Below are positions 17,616 to 24,471 of a stretch of 29,323 nt of DNA, one piece after another (position 1 is the first letter of the stretch; the number at the start of each line of letters is the position of its first letter). The DNA lies in NCBI GenBank assembly GCA_902495305.1, contig CABUWG010000025.1, forward strand, positions 1 to 29,323. Reading direction: 5' to 3'. A program made the position numbers and the translations under genes. Below the pieces are notes generated by a model that was not told the DNA's origin, ran no database searches, and saw only the letters and a list, made by a program, of their open reading frames with translations. The DNA comes from an uncultured Pseudomonadota bacterium (GTDB lineage Bacteria; Pseudomonadota; Alphaproteobacteria; RF32; CAG-239).

Positions 17616-18683
17616 ATGAACCTGAACAAGATATTTTCATTTGAAAATCTGATGGAAGCCCACAAACTGTGCCGGAGAAGCAAACAGCACAAACGCGGCG
17701 CCATCATGTTTGAGATTGAACTCGGACGTAACATTGCCAAACTGGCAGATGATTTGGCAAAGAAGAAATACAAACTCGGAAAATACAGGCAATTTACCAT
17801 TTTTGATCCCAAGAAACGCCTGATTGAGGCTTTGCCGTATAAAGACAGGGTTGTTCTGATGTGTTTTTGCAAATATGCGCTTGAGCCGCGTCTGGATTGC
17901 CGGCTGATTTTTGACAATGCAGCGTCCAGAAAAGGCAAAGGGCCGGAATTTGCCATTGAACGCCTCAGCGGTTTTGTCCGCAGGCTTTGCTGTCAGAAGC
18001 CGGAAGAAGACATTTACTTTCTGAAATGCGACATTGCAAAATATTTTCAGAACATCAATCACAAGATATTGTTGGAAAAACTGCGGCGGTGCGGTTTTTC
18101 TGACGATGAAATGTGGCTTATGGAACAGGTTATCCGTTCGCACGGCGAAACCGGCGTTCCGCTCGGAAACCAGACAAGCCAGTGGTTTGCCCTGCTCTAT
18201 CTGGACGAGATTGACCGACTGGCAAAAGAACGCCTGCGCGCCCCGTTTTATATCCGCTATATGGATGATTTTGTCCTGTTAAGCAAAGACAAGGCTTTTT
18301 TGCAGCGCTGCCGAAATGAAATCGGTCTGGCCTGCCGCGAAAATCTGAAATTGCAGCTGAACGCCAAAACGCAAATCGGAAAGCTGAAAGACGGGCTGGA
18401 TTTTCTCGGATATAATTTTAAGCTCACGGTTACCGGCAAGCTTCTTAAAAGCCTGCGCGCTTCTGCCCGCCGGCGGCAACGGCATTATATTAAGATGATT
18501 GCCCGTTATTATTTGCAGGATGTTCTTGACGATGAATACCTGAATGTCCGTTTTAATGCCTTTAAGGCGCATATGAAAGGTACATCTGACTGGAAATTTG
18601 TACGTGACCGGTTAAACAGCCTGAAAAAGAAGAAGCGGCTTATGAAAAAAGCCAAAGATAAAAAATCCTTGCCCGCTTGCTGA
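17616..18683 (+). CDS. DGR reverse transcriptase
   Basis: 355-aa reverse transcriptase that copies the TR transcript with adenine-specific errors. The palm motifs are complete: KCDIAKYFQ (catalytic D139) at about 137-145, LGNQTSQW at 183-190 and YMDD at 215-218, then LKDGLDFLGYNF near 258-268. The SQ-containing motif 4 and the short length with no maturase or endonuclease domain are typical of DGR enzymes rather than group II introns. The C-terminal tail is very Lys/Arg-rich. The ATG at 17616 has GGAG at about 17600. It lies 260 bp after TR and 40 bp before the target gene, and the frame is intact. Confidence 0.95.
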   Translation: MNLNKIFSFENLMEAHKLCRRSKQHKRGAIMFEIELGRNIAKLADDLAKKKYKLGKYRQFTIFDPKKRLIEALPYKDRVVLMCFCKYALEPRLDCRLIFDNAASRKGKGPEFAIERLSGFVRRLCCQKPEEDIYFLKCDIAKYFQNINHKILLEKLRRCGFSDDEMWLMEQVIRSHGETGVPLGNQTSQWFALLYLDEIDRLAKERLRAPFYIRYMDDFVLLSKDKAFLQRCRNEIGLACRENLKLQLNAKTQIGKLKDGLDFLGYNFKLTVTGKLLKSLRASARRRQRHYIKMIARYYLQDVLDDEYLNVRFNAFKAHMKGTSDWKFVRDRLNSLKKKKRLMKKAKDKKSLPAC

Positions 18684-18695
18684 AAGTGTAGTATT

Positions 18696-18711
18696 ATTAG
18701 TGGTAACTAAT
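18696..18711 (+). promoter_or_regulatory. Short hairpin abutting the ribosome binding site of the DGR target gene
   Basis: ATTAGT (18696-18701), loop GGTA, ACTAAT (18706-18711), directly followed by GGAGG (18712-18716) and, after seven bases, the ATG at 18724. It might tune target translation, or be a small operator; it is too weak and T-poor for a terminator. Confidence 0.35.
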
Positions 18712-18723
18712 GGAGGAACTCTA

Positions 18724-20697
18724 ATGAATACAACATTATTGACAGAAGATCAAATCTGGGGAAATCAGGCTCTGGATGTTATGAAGAAGTATGGAACCAG
18801 AACGGCATTGACCGATTTGGCCATCGTATTGGGCGGTTTAATGGGGCGCTCGACCACAACCTCCGAGGGTGAACGTTCCGGTTATCATTGGTCGGCGTCC
18901 GCTGATGGTAGCGGGGATGTTCGCACCGTGAATCTTGACGGAGATAAGTACTCTGGTAATCCCCAAGGACGAGAGGCCGCCGTTCGGCCCGCTTTGCCTC
19001 CATCCGAGACATCTAAAATCCGTCCGAACGCAGTGAGGACGCTGAGATTGCCCGAAGGGCAATCGCTCGAAATTTGCGAATTCGGGGCCTATCCCCAAGA
19101 CATTGTTTCGCAGAAAATTTCGCAAAATCTGGAAAAATCTTACCAAAAAAGAAATCTTAAAACAACAGGAAAGTCTTATACTTTCGATGATGCCGGCCTG
19201 ACAGATTACAGTTCTGCTTTTAAGCCTAAAACTTATCAGGAATATGAGGATTCGTCTTCCGGTAAAAGATATGTCCGTGTTGAGGGCAAACCTGCCGACG
19301 AGGATTCGATTCTGTCTGACGGAATACGCGTTCAGAAAGGCGAAGCCTATTGGCTTGAGGTCAAGCCGATTGAATGGCTGAAAGATCCGTCCGGCGTCTG
19401 GGTGGCGAAAAAAGCCCTTTTTTCCGGCGTGCAATTTGATTCCGACAGCGATTATGACGGCAATTTTGCCCAAACCGACATGAAGCGGTATCTGGACCGC
19501 TATTTCTCAAAAGAAATGCAAGCATCCCGCGATTATTCCGTAAGCCGCAGCCGCAATGTCGACGTTTCCGAAGAAAAAAGCTTTACGCCCAAACCGCCCT
19601 CGGCCAGACAGAAAAAATACGGCATTCAGGTTGTGGACGAACCGATGACGGTTAAAGACCAGATTGACTTTTATGTGCAGAACGGCATGTCCTTCATGCT
19701 GCACGGACCATCCGGCGTCGGAAAGACCGCGAGGGTGGAAGCCATTGATCCGGATTTGACTGCCGTGCCGTTGTGGAACGGCGTCTTGCCCGAAGATGTG
19801 GTCGGCAAGGTGCGTTATCCGGACGGAAAAACCGGCTTGCCCGATGAAAACAAGTCCGGCGGAGAATGGATTGCACCGGACTGGTATGTGGAGTTGTGCA
19901 AAAAATGCGAAGCCGAACCGGACAAAAACCATGTTTTGTTCATTGACGAGGTTACCAATGCCCGTCCGACGACGCAAAGTCTGATTTTTCATATAACCCT
20001 GAAAAAATCCATCAGCTCCAGCAAGGGCAAGCTGCCGGACAACGCCGTTGTCGTACTGGCCGGAAACAGCAAAGAAGAATCCGGCGCGGCGTATAATATG
20101 CCGGAGCCTTTATTCCGACGGATGTGCGGCCATATTTATCTGGAAGCGAATGTGCCGGAATGGCTGGAATGGGCCAGCGAAAAAAGCCGTAAGCATCCCG
20201 AAGATCCGGAACGTCTGAATATTCATCCGCTGGTGTCTTCTTTTGTCGGGACATACGGGCATCAGGTTTTCTACTCTTCTTATGACGAGGAAAATCCGCA
20301 GCAATGGGCAATGGATCCGCGCGGCTGGGAACAGGTTTCGGACATTATTTATGACAACAAAGGCATTATCCGGAGAGAACTGCTGGAAAGCAAAATGGGA
20401 AAAGAACTGGCGGCCAATCTGCTGGCTTATGCCAAAAATCCGCCGCTTTCGCTCGAAGAAGTGATTAACGGCGAATATTCCGAGCATGACATTCCGTCCG
20501 GCAATGATGCCCGTTTGGCGCTGACACTGAGCCTTCGGCACGTGGATGACCGGCGGGTCGGGAAAGTCAGGGATTTTATCCGAGAAAATCTCGGACGGGA
20601 AAATGAAGCCATTTTTGATTCCTTTTGGATTGGCAAAGACGATGAAAGGGCTTTGCAGATTGCCCGTCAGAAACAACTCAGAAATGCAGGGAGGTAA
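18724..20697 (+). CDS. DGR target protein: N-terminal variable lectin-like region fused to MoxR-like AAA+ ATPase
   Basis: 657-aa protein. VR occupies residues 55-92; changed positions are 61, 62, 63, 65, 71, 76, 77, 78, 82, 84 and 90. The frame W-S-x-S ... G-D ... VRPAL resembles the C-type-lectin/FGE-like surface used by DGR proteins. Residues 93-300 or so contain EFGAYPQDIV and a WLEVKPIEWL ... LFSGVQFD region seen with such lectin-like modules. Residues 305-640 or so are an AAA+ domain: GPSGVGKT (328-335), FIDE with D408-E409, sensor-1 N448 and PEPLFRRM (460-467) with a likely arginine finger. Start: ATG at 18724 with GGAGG; the GTG at 18700 is rejected. It is followed at two bases by a small AAA-like gene. 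I infer a diversified sensor coupled to a molecular motor. Confidence 0.88.
   Translation: MNTTLLTEDQIWGNQALDVMKKYGTRTALTDLAIVLGGLMGRSTTTSEGERSGYHWSASADGSGDVRTVNLDGDKYSGNPQGREAAVRPALPPSETSKIRPNAVRTLRLPEGQSLEICEFGAYPQDIVSQKISQNLEKSYQKRNLKTTGKSYTFDDAGLTDYSSAFKPKTYQEYEDSSSGKRYVRVEGKPADEDSILSDGIRVQKGEAYWLEVKPIEWLKDPSGVWVAKKALFSGVQFDSDSDYDGNFAQTDMKRYLDRYFSKEMQASRDYSVSRSRNVDVSEEKSFTPKPPSARQKKYGIQVVDEPMTVKDQIDFYVQNGMSFMLHGPSGVGKTARVEAIDPDLTAVPLWNGVLPEDVVGKVRYPDGKTGLPDENKSGGEWIAPDWYVELCKKCEAEPDKNHVLFIDEVTNARPTTQSLIFHITLKKSISSSKGKLPDNAVVVLAGNSKEESGAAYNMPEPLFRRMCGHIYLEANVPEWLEWASEKSRKHPEDPERLNIHPLVSSFVGTYGHQVFYSSYDEENPQQWAMDPRGWEQVSDIIYDNKGIIRRELLESKMGKELAANLLAYAKNPPLSLEEVINGEYSEHDIPSGNDARLALTLSLRHVDDRRVGKVRDFIRENLGRENEAIFDSFWIGKDDERALQIARQKQLRNAGR
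18888..18997 (+). repeat. DGR variable repeat (VR) inside the target gene
   Basis: 110 bp matching TR at 17247-17356 with 15 changes, every one at a TR adenine. In the target frame it changes 11 codons; seven of nine Asn codons are altered (to Asp, Gly, Ser, Asp, Leu, Tyr and Gly), and N70 and N79 are unchanged. No change gives a stop. The strict bias implies past adenine mutagenesis, and the intact RT suggests it may still be active. VR is 54 codons from the N-terminus, whereas DGR targets usually carry it at the C-terminus. Confidence 0.95.
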
Positions 20698-20699
20698 GC

Positions 20700-21083
20700 A
20701 TGAATAACAAGAAAAAAATGCTGTTTGAGCAGGTATTGGACAATAATCCCCTGCATCCGGTCATTTTGGCCGGCTGTGAAGATCTCTCCCTGCCCTCCTG
20801 CGTCTTTATGCCGGCGGATATTGCCGAGCGGGAGCTGTTTATTCCGTCTGACTGGAGCAAAATGCTTGATTTTGAGGCGCAAAACGGCAAGGCTTATCTT
20901 TTGATTGAGGGACTGGACAGGCTGGAGCCGGCGCAGCAAAACAAATTTTGCATGCTTTTGAAAAACCGGCGGGCCGGAAACTACAAACTGCCCGACAATG
21001 TCAGGATTGTTATTCCGGTTGTCGACAAATCGGGGCTCTCCGGCGACATCCTGTCTCTTTCTCTGCTTTGGGGCGTTGAATAA
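20700..21083 (+). CDS. Small AAA-like protein without a P-loop
   Basis: 127-aa protein. It lacks a Walker A motif. It has a Walker-B-like strand AYLLIEGLDRL near 70-80 and, about 20 residues later, KLPDNVRIVIPV, which parallels the KLPDNAVVVLAG that leads to sensor 1 in the preceding AAA+ protein. I read it as a degenerate, non-hydrolysing relative of a MoxR-like AAA domain, perhaps an adaptor or regulatory subunit in the ring. A GGGAGG lies six bases before the ATG. Its stop overlaps the next start (TAATG), so it is coupled to the vWA gene. The sequence gives no direct proof of function. Confidence 0.65.
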   Translation: MNNKKKMLFEQVLDNNPLHPVILAGCEDLSLPSCVFMPADIAERELFIPSDWSKMLDFEAQNGKAYLLIEGLDRLEPAQQNKFCMLLKNRRAGNYKLPDNVRIVIPVVDKSGLSGDILSLSLLWGVE

Positions 21084-22612
21084 TGCCGGCAGACAATAAT
21101 GACATTGATTATATCAGGGAACGGGTTCTCCGGAAATTTCCGCTGCTCGGCGTGACGATGTCTGCCCTGAACACCGTGGCTGATGACAATATTGGCACGG
21201 CGGCGACTGACGGGCATACCGTTTATTATTCTCCAAAGTTTTTTGCCCCGCTTTCCGATGACGAAAAAACTTTTATTTATGCGCATGAGGTGATGCATGT
21301 GGCTTTTAACCATATTCTGCGCAGCAAAGGCAAGAAGCAGCGTCTGTGGAATACGGCTACGGATGCCGTTATTAACCAGATTCTCCAAAACGAAGAACTG
21401 CCTATGGTTGACGGCGGCGTAGACATGGCGGAAGCCGTCAACAAATCTGCCGAAGAAATGTATGAAAAGCTCCTGAAAGAACAAGAGGAAAAGAAACAAG
21501 AAAACAAACAGCAAAAGCAAGGAAACGATCATTCCGAGCAACAGCCCGACAGCGGCCGGCAACAGCAAAATACGCCCCAGCCCCAGGAGAATAATCAGCA
21601 GGAGCAGGAAAACGCAGAAGGGGAAGAAAGCGAACAGGCCGGACATGACAATCATGAGATTTGGAAAGAAGCTGTTGAGCGGGAAGAAAAACAAAGACAG
21701 CAGCAAGAAGACAGCCGGAAACAAAAAGAGAATTCTCCGTCGCCCAAGCAAGAGAAATCGGGACAAAACCTTTTGGACAAGCTGAAAGACTTGTTTAAAA
21801 AGCAGAATAAGCCCGCAAACCAAAACGGGGCTGAAAATAAAGAAACCCGCCAAGGGAGCCCTGACGGCGCCGACAGCCCCCGTTCCAAAGGGAATGAGAG
21901 CGTTTATGAAAAGCGGTTTGCCGAAGATAACCGGCAGGAGCGCAAAAGACAAGCCGAACAGATTCGCAAGGCTTTGCAACAGCACAAAAATGAAGTTCTT
22001 AAGGCGCAATCCGAAGAATATTCCTTCGGTAACGTCGGCGAGGCCAAGGCGGTTACCGACTGGAAGAAGCTTTTAAAGAAGACTATCGAAAAGGAAGAAG
22101 ACCGCTGGTCTTACCGCCGTTCCGGCGCCGACAACGACTATATGGCCCGCGTGGAAGAACTGGAAGAAGAAAACCGCTCGGAAACGGAAGTCATGCTGGA
22201 CGTCAGCGGTTCAGTCGACGAAGACATGCTGAAAGAATTTTTACGGCAGCTGAAGCCTATTTTAAAAACCTCAAAACTGAAAGTCGGGTGTTTTGACCAT
22301 CGGATTTTTGGTTTTAAGGAGATAAAAAACAGCCGCGACATTGACAATTTCAGGGTGCCGGGCGGCGGAGGGACGAATATTGATCAGGCCGTACGGGCTT
22401 TTTCCAAGAAAAAAGACGTCAACAAGATTGTCTTTACGGACGGGTATTCCGATGATATGCCGCGGCAGGATCTGAAAAATACAAATGTCATCTGGCTTAT
22501 TTATGACAACAAGAATTTTCATCCGGTTTGCGGAAAAGTGATTTATGTCGACCGCTCCAAACTCGGGCAGGATTATATGAAAAATGTCTATTTTGCCAGA
22601 GGCGGCAGATAA
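21083..22612 (+). CDS. Metallopeptidase-like and vWA-domain protein (DUF2201-type) partner of the AAA+ ATPase
   Basis: 509-aa protein. The N-terminal 120 or so residues carry HEVMHVAFNH, an HExxH zinc-peptidase-like motif (H68, E69, H72) with H76 as a possible third ligand. Residues about 130-290 are a low-complexity Gln/Glu/Lys/Asn-rich linker. The C-terminal part is a vWA-like domain with the MIDAS residues D373-x-S375-x-S377, T431 (GGGTNIDQ) and D453 (FTDGYSD). MoxR-type ATPases commonly work with vWA proteins as chaperone-like pairs. The peptidase-like motif could make this the effector or only a binding fold. It is the last gene of the RT-target-AAA-vWA run and has no signal peptide, so it is cytoplasmic. 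Confidence 0.85.
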   Translation: MPADNNDIDYIRERVLRKFPLLGVTMSALNTVADDNIGTAATDGHTVYYSPKFFAPLSDDEKTFIYAHEVMHVAFNHILRSKGKKQRLWNTATDAVINQILQNEELPMVDGGVDMAEAVNKSAEEMYEKLLKEQEEKKQENKQQKQGNDHSEQQPDSGRQQQNTPQPQENNQQEQENAEGEESEQAGHDNHEIWKEAVEREEKQRQQQEDSRKQKENSPSPKQEKSGQNLLDKLKDLFKKQNKPANQNGAENKETRQGSPDGADSPRSKGNESVYEKRFAEDNRQERKRQAEQIRKALQQHKNEVLKAQSEEYSFGNVGEAKAVTDWKKLLKKTIEKEEDRWSYRRSGADNDYMARVEELEEENRSETEVMLDVSGSVDEDMLKEFLRQLKPILKTSKLKVGCFDHRIFGFKEIKNSRDIDNFRVPGGGGTNIDQAVRAFSKKKDVNKIVFTDGYSDDMPRQDLKNTNVIWLIYDNKNFHPVCGKVIYVDRSKLGQDYMKNVYFARGGR

Positions 22613-22658
22613 ATTTTTGCCGGTATGAATATTATCTGAAAAAAATTGAAAAAAATTC

Positions 22659-22687
22659 TTGTAAATAAAAAAGAAAAAATGTATATT
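22659..22687 (+). promoter_or_regulatory. Promoter of tRNA-Arg
   Basis: -35 TTGTAA (22659-22664), 17-bp spacer, -10 TATATT (22682-22687). It would give a leader of about 55 bases before the mature tRNA. Confidence 0.5.
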
Positions 22688-22749
22688 CGCTTTTGTAATT
22701 GCGGTAGGAGTGTTTTTGATGAGCTTTTGCCCTGTAAATTCTATCTTTT

Positions 22750-22826
22750 GCGCCCTTAGCTCAGCTGGATAGAGCAACAGCCTTCTAAGCTGTGGGTCAG
22801 ACGTTCGAATCGTCTAGGGCGCGCCA
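22750..22826 (+). tRNA. tRNA-Arg (anticodon TCT)
   Basis: Complete 77-nt cloverleaf. The acceptor stem GCGCCCT pairs with AGGGCGC, followed by discriminator G and an encoded CCA (22824-22826). The anticodon stem ACAGC/GCTGT holds the loop CTTCTAA with TCT at 22784-22786, reading AGA. The T-loop is TTCGAAT. It separates the DGR operon from the convergent 249-aa gene. Confidence 0.97.
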
Positions 22827-22827
22827 T

Positions 22828-22864
22828 ATAACAGAACCCTGCAAAAAGCAGGGTTTTGTTATAT
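22828..22864. terminator. Bidirectional terminator after tRNA-Arg
   Basis: Nearly palindromic segment with core AACCCTGC, loop AAAAA, GCAGGGTT, followed by TTGTTATA; the flanks ATAACA and TGTTAT also pair. Confidence 0.8.
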
Positions 22865-22978
22865 CTGCAAGTCTTGCGCTACTAAGGAAAGCTATGTGGC
22901 CGGCATATTCTGCCGTGAGCGCCCTGCCCCAGAAATCGCGTTGCTCAGGTGGAAACTCTAAAATAAAAAGGCAATAAA

Positions 22979-23010
22979 AAAAGAGGCAAGGATGATCCCT
23001 TACCTCTTAA
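22979..23010 (-). terminator. Terminator of the 249-aa gene
   Basis: AAGAGGCAAGG (22981-22991) pairs with CCTTACCTCTT (22998-23008) apart from one mismatch. On the minus strand the stem is followed by a run of T (22974-22982), just downstream of the stop at 23023. Confidence 0.75.
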
Positions 23011-23022
23011 AAATTGTTGAAC

Positions 23023-23772
23023 TTAAGCCGTGGCGGTCAGAATTTCTTTTTTGACTTTCAGCTTATTAAAAAATCCGTTTACGCCAATCCGCCGGTAAAA
23101 GTCTTTGTGGTCAATTTTGCTCCAGCGTTCTTTGAACAACACCGGATAGAGCCGCCATCTTTGCGGGGTTGCAAAATAGCAATACAGATCATTCGGATCT
23201 ATATTTTTATCCCAGTAAATCATTTGCCAGGCCCACTGGAAAACCTCTTGCGCGGTTGCCGCTTTCAAACAAGATGATGACAGCATATAGTTCCTGCGCG
23301 GTTCTCCGTATTTATCAAGATGTTCTGCCAGACCGCAGATTATCTTGACCATATGTTCCCTGATATTGGGAGATTTCAGGCAGGTTTTGGCCTGTTTGGT
23401 CAAGAACTTCCAGCATCCGTCAGTCATCAATCCCGGCTGATCCCATTTTGCAGAATATTTGTCATAGCTTTCAAGCAGCAGATTATCTCTTGTCGGTTCA
23501 TGCAGAACGGCACCGTTAGACAGGCGCTGCATGGCAATTTCCAACAAGGCTTCTCCGCTTACCCAATCCTGTTTCCAGAGGTATTCTCCAAAATCGGCAA
23601 TGAGCAGCATATAGTCGTCGCCAATTCGCCAACCGCGAATGTCCTGACCTCCTTCATGCAAGATTTTTGGCAAAATGACTTTGTGAACAATCTCTTTATG
23701 AGACATTGCCTCAATTTCATTTTGGGTCATTCCTGATAATTTCGCCACTCTTTTTACAAAATTTGTGTTCAT
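23023..23772 (-). CDS. Hypothetical protein, 249 aa
   Basis: I do not recognise a family. The protein is soluble, with no signal peptide or membrane segment, and is rich in Trp and Tyr (GEYLWKQDWVSGE, QWAWQMIYWDK, ATPQRWRLYPVLF). It looks mainly helical and ends in a basic tail (FFNKLKVKKEI). The N-terminus (VAKLSGMTQNEIEAMSHKEI) could form two short helices, but it is not a convincing helix-turn-helix. The ATG at 23772 has no clear Shine-Dalgarno sequence. It is transcribed alone, with its own predicted promoter and terminator. The frame is intact and codon use resembles the neighbouring chromosomal genes. Confidence 0.75.
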   Translation of the reverse strand: MNTNFVKRVAKLSGMTQNEIEAMSHKEIVHKVILPKILHEGGQDIRGWRIGDDYMLLIADFGEYLWKQDWVSGEALLEIAMQRLSNGAVLHEPTRDNLLLESYDKYSAKWDQPGLMTDGCWKFLTKQAKTCLKSPNIREHMVKIICGLAEHLDKYGEPRRNYMLSSSCLKAATAQEVFQWAWQMIYWDKNIDPNDLYCYFATPQRWRLYPVLFKERWSKIDHKDFYRRIGVNGFFNKLKVKKEILTATA

Positions 23773-23825
23773 AATTTTTTGTTTTTGGGGTTAATAATAA
23801 AGATAATTCGTAATTTACTTTTTAA

Positions 23826-23854
23826 AACATATCATAAATCAGGTTATTTGGCAA
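23826..23854 (-). promoter_or_regulatory. Promoter of the 249-aa gene
   Basis: On the minus strand, -35 TTGCCA (23849-23854) and -10 TATGTT (23826-23831) with a 17-bp spacer, about 55 bases before the ATG. The rest of the 228-bp divergent gap is very AT-rich and must also hold the promoter of the plus-strand gene at 24007, which I could not place with confidence. Confidence 0.5.
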
Positions 23855-24006
23855 CCCTGTTTTTTGTTTATTTGTCCAACTTAACAAAAATGTCATATTC
23901 CGCCGGAAAATTCTTATTAACTCAACTTAAACTATTTTAAGATATATTGATTTTTAATAATTGATATTTTACTTATTATATAAGTGAATCATTTGGGGTT
24001 ATGCGC

Positions 24007-24441
24007 ATGAATAAGAAATTTGGCGGTTGCTGTATGGCAGTATCTTTGTTGTTTTCTGTGGCAGTACAGGCCGCGGAAGTTGACGACTGCATTAACAATT
24101 CAAACAGTTCCGACGAGGCTTACAGCCGGTGCTGGCTGGACGAAGCCAAGCGTTTGAATACGGAAATCAAAAACAAATATGAGCAATTGGCTTCTAACAA
24201 GCTTGCGGCAGAATGGAACAAGGGTAACGGCATGTTTAAGGGGAATCTGAAAGATATGTACGATTCCTGGGTGGCTTACCGCAACCGGTTTTGTTCTTTG
24301 TCCGGCGTAGCCGGCCATTACGAAACATCTGAAAGCAAAGCTTTTCATCAGTCTTTATGTCTGGTAAACCTCAGCAAAAAACATAATCAGGAATTAGACG
24401 GGCTGCTTTCGACTTTTGCTTCTCAAATGATTAAAGATTAA
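24007..24441 (+). CDS. Secreted LprI-like (DUF1311) protein
   Basis: 144-aa exported protein. The first 22 or so residues are a signal peptide (MNKKFGGCCMAVSLLFSVAV, then QA-A as a likely cleavage site). The mature part has the DUF1311/LprI pattern: an early Cys, a second Cys after AYSR, LN-x-(7)-Y, a central AYRNRFC, a gap with GHYETSES, and a late Cys before a helix ending in NQELD. Some family members inhibit lysozyme; others are of unknown role. It probably acts in the periplasm with disulfides. An ATG at 24001 is in frame, but the GGGG at 23996-23999 is better spaced for 24007. It is monocistronic. Confidence 0.8.
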   Translation: MNKKFGGCCMAVSLLFSVAVQAAEVDDCINNSNSSDEAYSRCWLDEAKRLNTEIKNKYEQLASNKLAAEWNKGNGMFKGNLKDMYDSWVAYRNRFCSLSGVAGHYETSESKAFHQSLCLVNLSKKHNQELDGLLSTFASQMIKD

Positions 24442-24444
24442 AAT

Positions 24445-24469
24445 AAAAGCCTCTTTTCTGAGGCTTTTT
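24445..24469. terminator. Bidirectional terminator between the LprI-like gene and msbA
   Basis: AAAAGCCTC (24445-24453), loop TTTTCT, GAGGCTTTT (24460-24468), with a further T. The A-run on the other side lets it also stop transcripts from msbA, whose stop codon is at 24472. Confidence 0.9.
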
Positions 24470-24471
24470 GT

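Noticed and set aside
17287..17619. 110-codon plus-strand frame through TR and the spacer.
   Set aside because: It exists because TR keeps the reading frame of the target; it has no credible start signal and covers the RNA hairpins.
17616..18683. Retron or group II intron reverse transcriptase.
   Set aside because: The adenine-only TR/VR pair, Avd-like gene and SQ-type motif 4 fit a DGR; there is no msr/msd-like RNA, maturase or endonuclease domain.
20981..22009. Long 342-codon minus-strand frame opposite the vWA gene, rich in Leu and Phe.
   Set aside because: It is the shadow of the Gln/Glu/Lys-rich linker; the plus-strand protein has clear HExxH and MIDAS motifs.
22708..22770. 17-codon frame with a TAGGAG upstream, running into tRNA-Arg.
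   Set aside because: It ends inside the tRNA, is too short to assess, and the tRNA leader explains the region.
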